Positions 1 through 5,931 are shown, counted from the stretch's first letter. The stretch is DNA of 38,226 nucleotides from Candidatus Gastranaerophilales bacterium (GCA_947588755.1 CANPZB010000014.1:1-38226); one strand, 5' to 3'. The notes: generated by a model from the sequence alone, not told the origin. Numbers and translations: made by a program.

Positions 1-660
1 TCCGGTAACGAGCTGATGTTCGTACCGCTCAAATCCAAATAACCCCCGACAGTGAGGTTGTCCGGTAACGAGCTGATATTCGTACCTCTCAAATCCAAAC
101 CACCCCCAACAGTGAGGTTGTCCGGTAACGAGCTGATATTCGTACCGCTCAAATACAAACCACCCCCAACAGTGAGGTTGTCCGGTAACGAGCTGATGTT
201 CGTACCGCTCAAATCCAAATCACCCCCAACAGTGAGGTTGTCCGGTAACGAGCTGATATTCGTACCGCTCAAATCCAAATAACCCCCGACAGTGAGGTTG
301 TCCGGTAACGAGCTGATATTCGTACCGCTCAAATCCAAATCACCCCCAACAGTGAGGTTGTCCGGTAACGAGCTGATATTCGTACCGCTCAAATCCAAAT
401 AACCCCCGACAGTGAGGTTGTCCGGTAACGAGCTGATGTTCGTACCGCTCAAATCCAAATAACCCCCGACAGTGAGGTTGTCCGGTAACGAGCTGATGTT
501 CGTACCGCTCAAATACAAATCACCCCCGACGGTGAGGTTGTCCGGTAACGAGCTGATATTCGTACCGCTCAAATCCAAATAACCCCCGACGGTGAGGTTG
601 TCCGGTAACGAGCTGATGTTCGTACCTCTCAAATCCAAACCACCCCCAACAGTGAGGTTG
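1..660 (-). repeat. 60-bp tandem repeats, 11 units (LRR coding)
   Basis: Eleven head-to-tail 60-bp units, each beginning tccggtaacg on the plus strand and nearly identical. Differences fall at a few fixed columns: atg/ata (silent), ctctc/cgctc (Arg/Ser), atcc/atac (Asp/Tyr) and the codon after Gly-Gly (Tyr, Gly, Asp). The same unit makes up 37939-38226. This is protein-coding tandem repetition, not a CRISPR array: there are no unique spacers. Confidence 0.97.
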
Positions 661-731
661 TCGTTATCGATTACATAATCAATTTTGTACGCATCTAAAT
701 AAGTTTTTAAATCAAAATATTTTGTTTTCAT
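1..731 (-). CDS. Leucine-rich-repeat protein, N-terminal part (runs off window start)
   Basis: Starts at the ATG at 731-729 behind GAGGTG. A unique head of about 24 residues (beginning MKTKYFDLKTYLDAYK) is followed by eleven 20-residue repeats of the type NLTVGG-x-L-x-L-x-GTNISSLPD. The frame stays open to base 1. It continues into the LRR gene at the other end (37454-38226) if the ends are joined and one T of the junction is counted once. The repeat is LRR-like: Leu and Ile at regular spacing, with LPD turns. There is no signal peptide, so it probably acts in the cell. It is the downstream part of the minus-strand early operon, 33 bp after the HNH-like gene. LRR folds usually bind proteins, but the target here is unknown. 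True repeat number is uncertain because the assembly breaks here. Confidence 0.8.
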   Translation of the reverse strand, partial: MKTKYFDLKTYLDAYKIDYVIDNDNLTVGGGLDLRGTNISSLPDNLTVGGYLDLSGTNISSLPDNLTVGGDLYLSGTNISSLPDNLTVGGYLDLSGTNISSLPDNLTVGGYLDLSGTNISSLPDNLTVGGDLDLSGTNISSLPDNLTVGGYLDLSGTNISSLPDNLTVGGDLDLSGTNISSLPDNLTVGGGLYLSGTNISSLPDNLTVGGGLDLRGTNISSLPDNLTVGGYLDLSGTNISSLP

Positions 732-764
732 CTTTTCACCTCTATTTTAAAATTACTAATTCCT

Positions 765-1094
765 TTAAACATTGTCATAGTACCCCTCTCGCCATTTTAA
801 GCGGCTAAATACTAAGTCATTCTTATTTACTCCGTACTTTTCAAAAAACTTTACTTCACCCATGGTCTCTAAGTCGTAATTTGTTATCGGAGCCATGAAT
901 ATAATCTTTTGTAAGTGTTCAATTCTTTTATAAAACTCGGGCGAGTTTTTTCTTATCGATTTTCGGACAAAATGATGCGCTTGCATTCCATGCCACGATA
1001 CCGGCACGTCTTTAAGACGTCTTAACTTCCCGTTACGGAAAATAAACGACGGATATTTATTTAAATCGTCAGCTATACTAGGCTGTCTTTTCAT
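765..1094 (-). CDS. Possible HNH-like phage protein, 109 aa
   Basis: Small basic protein whose centre contains WHGMQAHHF, then a basic stretch, then IIFMAPITNYDLETM, and a C-terminal block ending KWREGYYDNV. The His-His pair followed by a second, usually Asn/His-bearing motif recalls degenerate HNH-type phage proteins, but the second motif lacks the expected His, so nuclease activity is uncertain. It overlaps the upstream HTH gene by 17 nt and precedes the LRR gene by 33 nt, so it is co-transcribed with the replication and recombination genes. A diverged recombination or resolution accessory is a reasonable guess. Confidence 0.5.
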   Translation of the reverse strand: MKRQPSIADDLNKYPSFIFRNGKLRRLKDVPVSWHGMQAHHFVRKSIRKNSPEFYKRIEHLQKIIFMAPITNYDLETMGEVKFFEKYGVNKNDLVFSRLKWREGYYDNV

Positions 1095-1326
1095 TCCAAA
1101 AATACCTTTTGTAGCGTATTGTTTTCTTAAATTTTTTGCCGCCTATCTCTGATTCGGTCGTTTTACTTTCCCAAGTATCCGCTATCGAATTATAGCCGTA
1201 TTTTGCTCTTAAATCGCGGATAATTCCGTGCGGACAAGTACACCAAACTAATTGTTGAATTTCAAGTGTACTCAGCGTTTTGTATTTTTTCAAGTAATTT
1301 TCAACCTGTTCGATTTTACTTGGCAT
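1078..1326 (-). CDS. Small HTH-domain phage protein, 82 aa
   Basis: Start chosen at the ATG 1326-1324, which has a strong AGGGGGAG just upstream. A longer reading from 1350 adds eight residues without a ribosome site. Residues 1-50 (MPSKIEQVENYLKKY...) look like a compact winged-helix domain of the kind found beside phage replication genes, with LSTLEIQQLV and IIRDLRAKYG as helical blocks. The C-terminus is basic and aromatic. It overlaps the 3' end of the initiator gene (stop at 1316), so it is translationally coupled. Probably DNA binding; the exact role is unknown. Confidence 0.6.
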   Translation of the reverse strand: MPSKIEQVENYLKKYKTLSTLEIQQLVWCTCPHGIIRDLRAKYGYNSIADTWESKTTESEIGGKKFKKTIRYKRYFWNEKTA

Positions 1327-2185
1327 ACTCCCCCTTCCTTGCCTGTTCACGAACTTTTTGGAAAAAGTCCGGCGGCAATTTTACTTCGTTTTCAATCGTT
1401 TCTATTTGCTTAATTTCTGTGTTTTGTTTGGCTTTTAAACGCTCTGTGCGCTCTTTTTCTTCATCGAGTATCGTTTGATAATCGCCGCTATTGATGATTG
1501 TACGCATATAAGCGTTGAAGTTTCGCACATTGTTGCGTTTACAGAAAGATTTAAAAATCTCTCTCTCTCTTTTTCCAATTCGCACCACCGGTTCATTCGG
1601 ATTTACGTGCGTGCGCACGTTATAGAGAGAGAGATTTATCTCTCTCTCTTTCTTTACTTCTTGTTTGTTGTCGTTTTCATGACAAGTTGCGTGTCGTTTG
1701 CATGTCGCTACTTCAGTTGTATCACTGTTAGAGCTTGCGTTTTCGCTTGTCGTTTGTGTGCCATTTTGCGTGTCGTTTGCATGTCGCTCGTTTGTCGCTA
1801 CTTCGGTTCTATTACTGTCAGAGTTTGTGTTTCCGTTTGTCGCTGACTTTCTGTTTTCGTTAGTTTCTGACTTCCCGTTTTCTTGCCATTTAGACCAATT
1901 CAAAATCGTAATCAAAGTAAATTGATTATTTGTTTTAATTTCAATTTCGCCGGATGCGCTTAATCTTTCTATTGAAGTTCGAACTTGTCTGACAGTCAGA
2001 TTAGTCTCTTGCGCAAGTCTATTGTATGAAGTTATAAGCTGACCGGCTTTTATCACTTGCCCACGCCATTTTTTCTCGTCGTGATTTGCGATTAACAGCA
2101 AGTGTATAAAGGTTACTTTAGTTGGTATATCTTTGTACCATTCCCATTCTAAAGTTTGTCTATAAAGTTTGATGTACCCCTTCAT
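1316..2185 (-). CDS. Phage replication initiator / replisome organizer-like protein, 289 aa
   Basis: Start set at MKGYIKLYRQT (2185); the reading from 2272 only adds shadow sequence of the upstream gene. N-terminal residues 1-100 match the winged-helix initiator type: WEWYKDIPTKVTFIHLLL, then IKAGQLITSYNRLAQETNLTVRQVRTSI, and ILNWSKWQ at the end of the domain. A low-complexity Asn/Thr/Ser/Glu linker follows (about 100-190). The C-terminal module has FNAYMRTIINSGDY and ends in a basic tail. The same C-terminal module occurs in the second initiator-like protein at 33873. The linker DNA holds repeats and palindromes, as in lambda O where the origin lies inside the initiator gene. It likely opens the origin and loads host helicase. 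Confidence 0.75.
   Translation of the reverse strand: MKGYIKLYRQTLEWEWYKDIPTKVTFIHLLLIANHDEKKWRGQVIKAGQLITSYNRLAQETNLTVRQVRTSIERLSASGEIEIKTNNQFTLITILNWSKWQENGKSETNENRKSATNGNTNSDSNRTEVATNERHANDTQNGTQTTSENASSNSDTTEVATCKRHATCHENDNKQEVKKEREINLSLYNVRTHVNPNEPVVRIGKREREIFKSFCKRNNVRNFNAYMRTIINSGDYQTILDEEKERTERLKAKQNTEIKQIETIENEVKLPPDFFQKVREQARKGEYAK
1558..1788. other. Candidate replication origin within the initiator gene
   Basis: The linker-coding part of the initiator gene contains a CT-dinucleotide tract (from about 1558), a near-palindrome acgtgcgtgcgcacgt (1605-1620) and a perfect 12-bp inverted repeat of GA/TC dinucleotides (1624-1635 and 1638-1649, 2-nt loop). It also holds a perfect 23-bp direct repeat (1687-1709 and 1766-1788; it begins ttgcgtgtcg), around which the flanking sequence is also duplicated at about 79 bp spacing. 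Iterons inside an initiator gene are known for lambda O. That these are bound by this protein is an inference. Confidence 0.4.
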
Positions 2186-2405
2186 CTGTCGTCTTTTCCT
2201 TTTCCTTTGGAATAAAAGCCTCAATATAAAAATCGGGTGCTTTTTCATTGTCTTTTTTGTTTTTGTTTTCAACCATTACAAACCGCTTCAATTTGTCAAT
2301 TTGAAACGGCATTATTGCTTCATCAAAAAGTAATGAATAACCGTACTCTACATTCCCTGCATCTGATTCTTTTTTCTTTATCCATGCCGCACCAATTCTT
2401 GTCAT
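2160..2405 (-). CDS. Small DUF736-like phage protein, 81 aa
   Basis: Begins MTRIGAAWIKKK, the opening seen in many small phage proteins of DUF736 type, and later has APDFYIEAFIPKEKE, consistent with the short beta-rich fold of that group. It lies between the annealing protein (start overlaps its stop by 4 nt) and the initiator (overlap of 26 nt), so it belongs to the replication/recombination module. Function is not established. Confidence 0.5.
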   Translation of the reverse strand: MTRIGAAWIKKKESDAGNVEYGYSLLFDEAIMPFQIDKLKRFVMVENKNKKDNEKAPDFYIEAFIPKEKEKTTDEGVHQTL

Positions 2406-3139
2406 AGTTCCATTTCCTCCAATTTCTGTGATAACTCTTTGTTTTTCTTTACTTTGTGATAGTTATAAAAAACATCCTCTTTCTTTTCGCCGTTTCTCAG
2501 TCGTTTATATAACAACCTGAATTGTTCAATATCCTCACTATTGAAAGCGAAAGCCTCATTATGAACATAATTCTCTAAATCAGCTTGAGTAATACCAAAG
2601 GGCTTGAATTTTGCTATAATATCTTTTATCTCTTGCGGAATAGATATTATCGGCTCTGATTCAAATTGTTTGGATGTTTCTTTTCGATATTCTTTAGGTA
2701 AAGCCCAGTTTGGCAACTCCGGTGGTTTACCTTTGATTTTATAAGATTTTCCGTAGCCTTCAATATCTACCCATTGAGTGGGGATTTTATATAAATATCT
2801 GCCTATCCCCCATTGTGTGGCGCATCTTTTCATTGCACCGGATAAACCGCCTTTTGTGGCATCCATATTGCTATCATCTGCGCCATCCCACTTTGTAATC
2901 CATTCCCCTTCGTGAAGAATAGAGATGCCGCATAATTGCTTGCTTGTTTTCCATTCTCTAAACTCATTACGCCAGCCGAATATTCCGAATATATCATCGA
3001 GCCTTTGTTGTATAGCTCGTGCCGTTATATACGGCAGGGCGATACCTTTTGTTTTTGCCGTATTTGTCGCCCCTATTCGCCATTCAATCTCATTCGGCTT
3101 AAAGGGAGCGTTTAATTTTTCCATAATTTCATCATTCAT
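2402..3139 (-). CDS. Rad52/Sak-like single-strand annealing protein, 245 aa
   Basis: Residues 1-130 have the Rad52/22-family pattern: PFKPNEIEWRIG, then a run of basic and small residues, RLDDIFGIFGWRNEF, and DATKGGLSGAMKRCATQWGIGRYLY, the most conserved part of Sak-type annealing proteins. The C-terminal 100 residues are linker and helical. The usual role is annealing of complementary single strands for phage recombination. The RecE-like nuclease gene directly upstream (stop and start 2 nt apart) is the expected partner that makes the single strands. Such a pair could also promote recombination among the repeats elsewhere in this genome. Confidence 0.88.
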   Translation of the reverse strand: MNDEIMEKLNAPFKPNEIEWRIGATNTAKTKGIALPYITARAIQQRLDDIFGIFGWRNEFREWKTSKQLCGISILHEGEWITKWDGADDSNMDATKGGLSGAMKRCATQWGIGRYLYKIPTQWVDIEGYGKSYKIKGKPPELPNWALPKEYRKETSKQFESEPIISIPQEIKDIIAKFKPFGITQADLENYVHNEAFAFNSEDIEQFRLLYKRLRNGEKKEDVFYNYHKVKKNKELSQKLEEMEL

Positions 3140-3141
3140 AA

Positions 3142-4143
3142 TTAAACCTCATATTTTAAAATTTCTTTATCCACCCAGTACGGGGCATAACATACACCGT
3201 TTTCTTTGTCAAAATTACTTAATAAATCATCGGGTTTAGGTGCAAGGCTCATTTCGATAACATCATTTGAGTATGTACCCCATAGCCCTTTATCTTTACA
3301 ATCAACAAATTTTTCGATTGCCAATCGGACTGCCTTATCCCCGTATAGGATAATATCCGAATCGGGCATGTAAATTTGTGTGATGTATGGCGGTTCTTTT
3401 TCTTGTGCGACAAAAAAGAACGTATCGACATCATCATCGAAAACGGCTTTAATGCCTTTAGTGTACATCGCCGCTTGTATGTGATACCCGTACTTGATAA
3501 ACTCACCGTAAAAGATTTCGGGGTTTACGCTTGTGCAGGTTTTGTAATCGGGTACCAGTTTATGGTCAGCCGGTAAATAATCGGGTCGGCATTTTAACCA
3601 TACTCCGGTTTCTTCATCTTGCCAAAACAGACTTATTTCACTTTCACCTTTTTGATGAAATGCGCTATATGCCTTTTTATTAGCTTTAATAGCTCGTGCC
3701 GTTCCGATTACTTGATTTAATTCGTTTTTGTTTAAATGTATGTCTTTGGGTTCGATTCCCTCGTTATCTAAAAGTAACTGCATTAAGTCAAATACCGGAT
3801 ATTTTGAAATCGAACAGTCATACCCAAATTTATCTTGAAGTAATCTGACCAGCTCGATTTTTGTCAACTCCGAATAAGGATTGTGCCAATATTCTTGGCA
3901 AAAGGCTTTTTCACCTTCAAGGATGTATTTATGGCATGCTTTACCGATTTTAAAACTCGGTTTTTCCTTCGCTTCATATTCGCCCGAAAGATATTTGTAA
4001 TAATATCTTGCAGGGCAATCTAATAAAATTTTAAGCCCACTTTCGGATAATGCAGGGTGTGCGTGATACACATCTATTGGCATATTCCGAATTGCGCAAG
4101 GTTTTTTAATCTTCATGCCTTCTTTGTAGTTTATAATTCCCAT
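3142..4143 (-). CDS. RecE-like PD-(D/E)XK exonuclease (DUF3799 type), 333 aa
   Basis: The N-terminus carries MPIDVYHAHPALSESGLKIL and CPARYYYKYLSGEY, then FKIGKACHKYILEG, the standard opening of RecE/ExoVIII-type phage nucleases. Further on are WLKCRPDYLP and VPDYKTCTSVNPEIF, the D...D-Y-K motif of the PD-(D/E)XK core, then YHIQAAMYTKGI with the conserved Gln. It would degrade one strand of duplex DNA ends and hand the overhang to the Sak-like protein downstream. The start at 4143 has GAGG eight bases upstream and overlaps the preceding stop. MKIKKPC at 4116 (AAGG close by) is a possible alternative. Confidence 0.88.
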   Translation of the reverse strand: MGIINYKEGMKIKKPCAIRNMPIDVYHAHPALSESGLKILLDCPARYYYKYLSGEYEAKEKPSFKIGKACHKYILEGEKAFCQEYWHNPYSELTKIELVRLLQDKFGYDCSISKYPVFDLMQLLLDNEGIEPKDIHLNKNELNQVIGTARAIKANKKAYSAFHQKGESEISLFWQDEETGVWLKCRPDYLPADHKLVPDYKTCTSVNPEIFYGEFIKYGYHIQAAMYTKGIKAVFDDDVDTFFFVAQEKEPPYITQIYMPDSDIILYGDKAVRLAIEKFVDCKDKGLWGTYSNDVIEMSLAPKPDDLLSNFDKENGVCYAPYWVDKEILKYEV

Positions 4144-4385
4144 AACAAAGCCTCATCCATTTCCGCTTGTAATTCGACGTCGTTATAATCAGCCCAATAT
4201 TCACAATCGGTAGTATTGCATCTTTCACAACTGTAAATATTTTCTGTGTAAATTTCGCCGTCTTGCGGCTCAGAGTGTGTACCTATAACGTGTGGATTGC
4301 ATCCTTCGGTTTCTCTTTGTGCTAAAAGTCTGAGATATTTGTCATATTCTCGCATAACTTGTTCTTCGGTTATCATATTTTTCAC
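4131..4385 (-). CDS. Acidic Cys-containing small protein, 84 aa, unknown
   Basis: No family recognised. The N-terminal half is helical (TEEQVMREYDKYLRLLAQRE). The second half has Cys at CNPH, YSCERCNTTDCEYW, suggesting a small metal site, and an acidic end. It has a good GAGGTG site (ATTTCTCACCT on the other strand). It is the first gene after two tandem terminator-like hairpins, so its expression depends on readthrough. It overlaps the RecE-like gene by 13 nt. Confidence 0.6.
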   Translation of the reverse strand: MKNMITEEQVMREYDKYLRLLAQRETEGCNPHVIGTHSEPQDGEIYTENIYSCERCNTTDCEYWADYNDVELQAEMDEALLWEL

Positions 4386-4396
4386 CTCACATTTCT

Positions 4397-4423
4397 AAAA
4401 AAAAGGGAGCTTGTTAAGCCCCC
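4397..4423 (-). terminator. Rho-independent terminator-like hairpin 2 of tandem pair
   Basis: On the minus strand GGGGGCTT pairs with AAGCTCCC (one G-T pair) around a three-base loop, followed by eight Ts (plus strand 4397-4404). It stands only a few bases before the ribosome site of the gene at 4385, so it lies inside the operon, not at its end. Confidence 0.75.
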
Positions 4424-4452
4424 CGGGATCTAATTAAGTTAAAAAGAAGTCT

Positions 4453-4507
4453 AAAAAAAAGGGGGAGTTAGCATGATTAAGATAAATTAACGGGAGTCCG
4501 TCCCCCT
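4453..4507 (-). terminator. Terminator-like hairpin 1 of tandem pair
   Basis: On the minus strand GGGGGA (4506-4501) pairs with TCCCCC (4466-4461) and is followed by eight Ts (4460-4453). The 34-base loop can form a smaller inner hairpin. With the hairpin at 4397 it makes a double barrier between the first early genes and the nuclease/annealing genes. Confidence 0.6.
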
Positions 4508-4531
4508 AATAATATGGTTTATCTAAGGATA

Positions 4532-4780
4532 TTAGTCTAAACTTGGTGCTAAATCGGCGTAAGCCAATTCATATAACCTGTTAAATTCTTTGAAGTTATC
4601 CTTTTTGGAAGCAAGCCGCCTTAATTCGATATCGGCTTTTTGTTCCGGATTGTTTCTCATAAAAACAGGAATATCCACTTGATTAGCCTCTAAATCGATG
4701 AAATATTGCATAATCCTTGCTTTTAATATTGCGTATTTATGCAACGCTTTGTACTGTTCAAATTCTTGTTCAAGCTCCAT
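4532..4780 (-). CDS. Helical small protein, 82 aa, unknown
   Basis: Starts at MELEQEFEQYK (ATG 4780) behind GGGGGTG; the in-frame GTG at 4786 is probably only part of that site. The product is mostly alpha-helical with many charged residues (YAILKARIMQYFIDLEANQ; PEQKADIELRRLASKKDNF) and has no cysteines or membrane segment. The stop of the 39-aa membrane gene overlaps its ribosome site, so the two are coupled. Many phage early operons carry such small host-interaction or nuclease-modulating proteins. No function can be assigned. Confidence 0.6.
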   Translation of the reverse strand: MELEQEFEQYKALHKYAILKARIMQYFIDLEANQVDIPVFMRNNPEQKADIELRRLASKKDNFKEFNRLYELAYADLAPSLD

Positions 4781-4782
4781 AA

Positions 4783-4902
4783 TCACCCCCGAAATCTCAA
4801 ATATTCTACAAAAATAATCGCTAATATAATCAGATAAGTGAAAATATTAGCTAAACGGTTTACAAGATACAATTTGTATCTTAGTTTCAAATGTTCATTC
4901 AT
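4783..4902 (-). CDS. Small single-span membrane protein, 39 aa
   Basis: A short ORF with an excellent ribosome site (GGGAGG, seven bases before the ATG at 4902). The product begins MNEHLKLRYKLYLVNRL and continues with a hydrophobic stretch of about 15 residues (IFTYLIILAIIFVEYL) before a basic end, so it is probably an inner-membrane peptide. The TGA (4785-4783) lies two bases before the next ATG (4780). The strong site and coupling argue it is real. The role is unknown; superinfection exclusion or membrane remodelling are possibilities. Confidence 0.6.
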   Translation of the reverse strand: MNEHLKLRYKLYLVNRLANIFTYLIILAIIFVEYLRFRG

Positions 4903-4916
4903 AGTTTTTTCCTCCC

Positions 4917-4974
4917 AAAAAGGGCGGGGATAGATATAAAATATCTATCAGTACGAAAGGAGGTATCCCGCCCC
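4917..4974 (-). terminator. Large hairpin with T-run in early leader (attenuator candidate)
   Basis: On the minus strand a GGGCGGGAT arm pairs with ATCCCCGCCC (one bulge), enclosing a second perfect hairpin GATAGATAT/ATATCTATC, and is followed by TTTTT just before the ribosome site of the 39-aa gene. A further perfect 8-bp hairpin (CAGTAATG/CATTACTG, 4991-5017) lies upstream. Together 4905-5020 looks like a structured RNA leader. Confidence 0.65.
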
Positions 4975-5097
4975 TGTTAAAGTCTTATGGCAGTAATGCA
5001 CGTTTTGTACATTACTGACTAAAACTTCTATATAACCGTTCAACGTGTCGGGTGGTAAATCTCTATCGCCTTGCTCCCTCGAGAGGATAATTACCAT
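4948..5097 (-). CDS. Possible 49-aa ORF in structured leader
   Basis: An open frame beginning MVIILSREQGDRDLPP and ending GAGYLLSY with TGA at 4950-4948. No convincing ribosome site precedes the ATG, and its 3' part overlaps the large hairpin, so it may be chance. If translated, ribosomes crossing the hairpin arm would affect folding, as in leader-peptide attenuation. No family recognised. If it is not a gene, 4903-5145 is a non-coding structured leader. Confidence 0.25.
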   Translation of the reverse strand: MVIILSREQGDRDLPPDTLNGYIEVLVSNVQNVHYCHKTLTGAGYLLSY

Positions 5098-5145
5098 TCA
5101 TCGGCGTACGTTGGTCGTAACCCTTTGCTATTAAATTTAAAAGAT

Positions 5146-5286
5146 TTATTTTTTTAAACTTTGCTCTAGCCTGTATTCAATTTCTTTTGCTATTGAGCGC
5201 TTGTTTAATTCTGCTTTTTCTTTTATTTTGGCAAAGATGTCATAATCAATGCGCAAAGTAAATCTTCTTTTGTTGTCGTCGTTCAT
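5146..5286 (-). CDS. Arc-like ribbon-helix-helix protein A, 46 aa
   Basis: MNDDNKRRFTLRIDYDIFAK, then IKEKAELNKRSIAKEIEYRL: the RHH pattern with a beta strand (RRFTLRID) followed by two helices and the NKRS turn. First gene of the leftward early operon, with GAGG before the ATG and a strong promoter 37 bp upstream. It is closely related to the divergent gene at 5411 (both have RFTLRI...DIF and NKRS). Arc-type proteins are dimeric repressors that pair strands over an operator. Self-repression of the early promoter or control of its divergent neighbour is likely. Confidence 0.85.
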   Translation of the reverse strand: MNDDNKRRFTLRIDYDIFAKIKEKAELNKRSIAKEIEYRLEQSLKK

Positions 5287-5322
5287 AATACCTCTTATAT
5301 TTTTTTTGACATCAACATAAAT

Positions 5323-5351
5323 ATATTATCATATATTATTTATGGAGTCAA
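5323..5351 (-). promoter_or_regulatory. Strong leftward early promoter
   Basis: Reading the minus strand: TTGACT (5351-5346), a 17-base spacer, TAATAT (5328-5323). This is a near-consensus sigma-70 promoter leading to RHH protein A and the whole early operon. It lies back to back with the rightward promoter at 5360-5388; the two -35 boxes are 8 bp apart. Confidence 0.8.
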
Positions 5352-5359
5352 GTGTCTTA

Positions 5360-5388
5360 TTGCATTTTATTTAATCTTATTTTATAAT
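5360..5388 (+). promoter_or_regulatory. Rightward promoter for RHH protein B
   Basis: TTGCAT (5360-5365), a 17-base spacer, perfect TATAAT (5383-5388). The expected start is about 5395 and the gene begins at 5411 with aaaagga as ribosome site. Divergent from the early promoter, so one bound regulator could control both. Confidence 0.8.
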
Positions 5389-5410
5389 CCTTGTATAAAA
5401 GGATTTTTAT

Positions 5411-5581
5411 ATGGAAAACACAACAGATAAATACACTCGTGAAGAGGATAAACGCTTTACTTTGCGTATTAACAACGATATTTTTAACCAAGTTGTGGAA
5501 TTGGCAAAGACTAATAAGCGTTCTGTTGGTCGTCAAATTGAGTGGATTATAGAAAACTATCTCACTAATAAGATTAAATAA
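5411..5581 (+). CDS. Arc-like ribbon-helix-helix protein B, 56 aa
   Basis: MENTTDKYTREEDKRFTLRI continues with NNDIFNQVVELAKTNKRSVG and a helix ending in LTNKIK. It has the same RHH core as protein A (KRFTLRI, DIF, NKRS, QIE against KEIE) but a longer, acidic N-terminus. It is transcribed away from A over a 124-bp shared control region. A long hairpin after it ends the transcript and separates it from the convergent RHH protein C. Two related RHH repressors facing apart is the arrangement expected of a bistable switch or antirepressor pair. Confidence 0.82.
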   Translation: MENTTDKYTREEDKRFTLRINNDIFNQVVELAKTNKRSVGRQIEWIIENYLTNKIK

Positions 5582-5676
5582 AATTGTCAATGTTCGATGT
5601 TAAGTTTCCGTAACAAACTAACCCCTAAAAGTTGTCTTATGGGTTTGTTTGTCTTATTATTCTATTGAGAAACTTG

Positions 5677-5712
5677 GAGAGGGGCTTAAAAATTTTTTTT
5701 AAGCAACCTCTC
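5677..5712 (+). terminator. Bidirectional terminator between convergent RHH genes
   Basis: GAGAGG (5677-5682) pairs with CCTCTC (5707-5712), and CTTAAAAA (5685-5692) with TTTTTAAG (5696-5703), with a small mismatch between the two helices. A T-rich stretch follows on the plus strand. The stop codon of RHH protein C lies inside the hairpin. A weaker hairpin (aacaaac/gtttgtt, about 5612-5650) lies between it and gene B. Confidence 0.65.
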
Positions 5713-5869
5713 TATTTTTCTTAGCGAAGTATTCTTCCACAATATCACCTACAAACTTTGACATTGATTTACGTTCATTTATAGCTTGTATTCTGATTTT
5801 GTGCTTTAGCTCCGCCGGAAACCTGAATAAAGTTGGTTCGTTAGGTTCAGACCTTCTTAAATCTGACAT
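5699..5869 (-). CDS. Ribbon-helix-helix protein C, 56 aa
   Basis: MSDLRRSEPNEPTLFRFPAE, then LKHKIRIQAINERKSMSKFV: strand (PTLFRFP), first helix (AELKHKIRIQAINER), turn, second helix (SMSKFVGDIVEEYF). This core differs from proteins A and B, so it is a separate RHH type. ATG at 5869 with AGGAG before it. It is divergent from the S24 repressor gene, 108 bp away, and its promoter is overlapped by two ATCACAA repeats. It may be a Cro-like partner of the repressor. Confidence 0.8.
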   Translation of the reverse strand: MSDLRRSEPNEPTLFRFPAELKHKIRIQAINERKSMSKFVGDIVEEYFAKKNREVA

Positions 5870-5902
5870 TTGTATTTCTCCTGTAAAAATTATTACTATA
5901 TC

Positions 5903-5931
5903 AAGATATCACAAAATAATCACAATGTCAA
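5903..5931 (-). promoter_or_regulatory. Promoter of RHH protein C with operator-like repeats
   Basis: Minus strand TTGACA (5931-5926), 17-base spacer, TATCTT (5908-5903). The spacer is filled by two direct repeats ATCACAA at 5908-5914 and 5919-5925, spaced by 11 bp (one helical turn). A third ATCACAA lies at 5960-5966, close to the start of the repressor gene. A repressor bound here would block this promoter, and the third copy could give autoregulation. Confidence 0.65.

Noticed and set aside
52-282. Plus-strand ORF of 76 aa with repeated RLSGNELIFVPLK
   Set aside because: It is the antisense shadow of the LRR repeats and stops where single units have TAA; the minus frame is the conserved one.
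1-660. CRISPR array
   Set aside because: Unit length is constant (60 bp) with no unique spacers, and the units are an open protein-coding LRR frame on the minus strand.
1266-1925. Several plus-strand ORFs across the initiator gene
   Set aside because: They are antisense to the initiator, are Cys/Phe/Ser-rich as expected of a shadow of its Asn/Thr linker, and have no ribosome sites.
4948-5097. Confident gene call for the 49-aa ORF
   Set aside because: No ribosome site, and its 3' part is a strong hairpin; kept only as a low-confidence feature.
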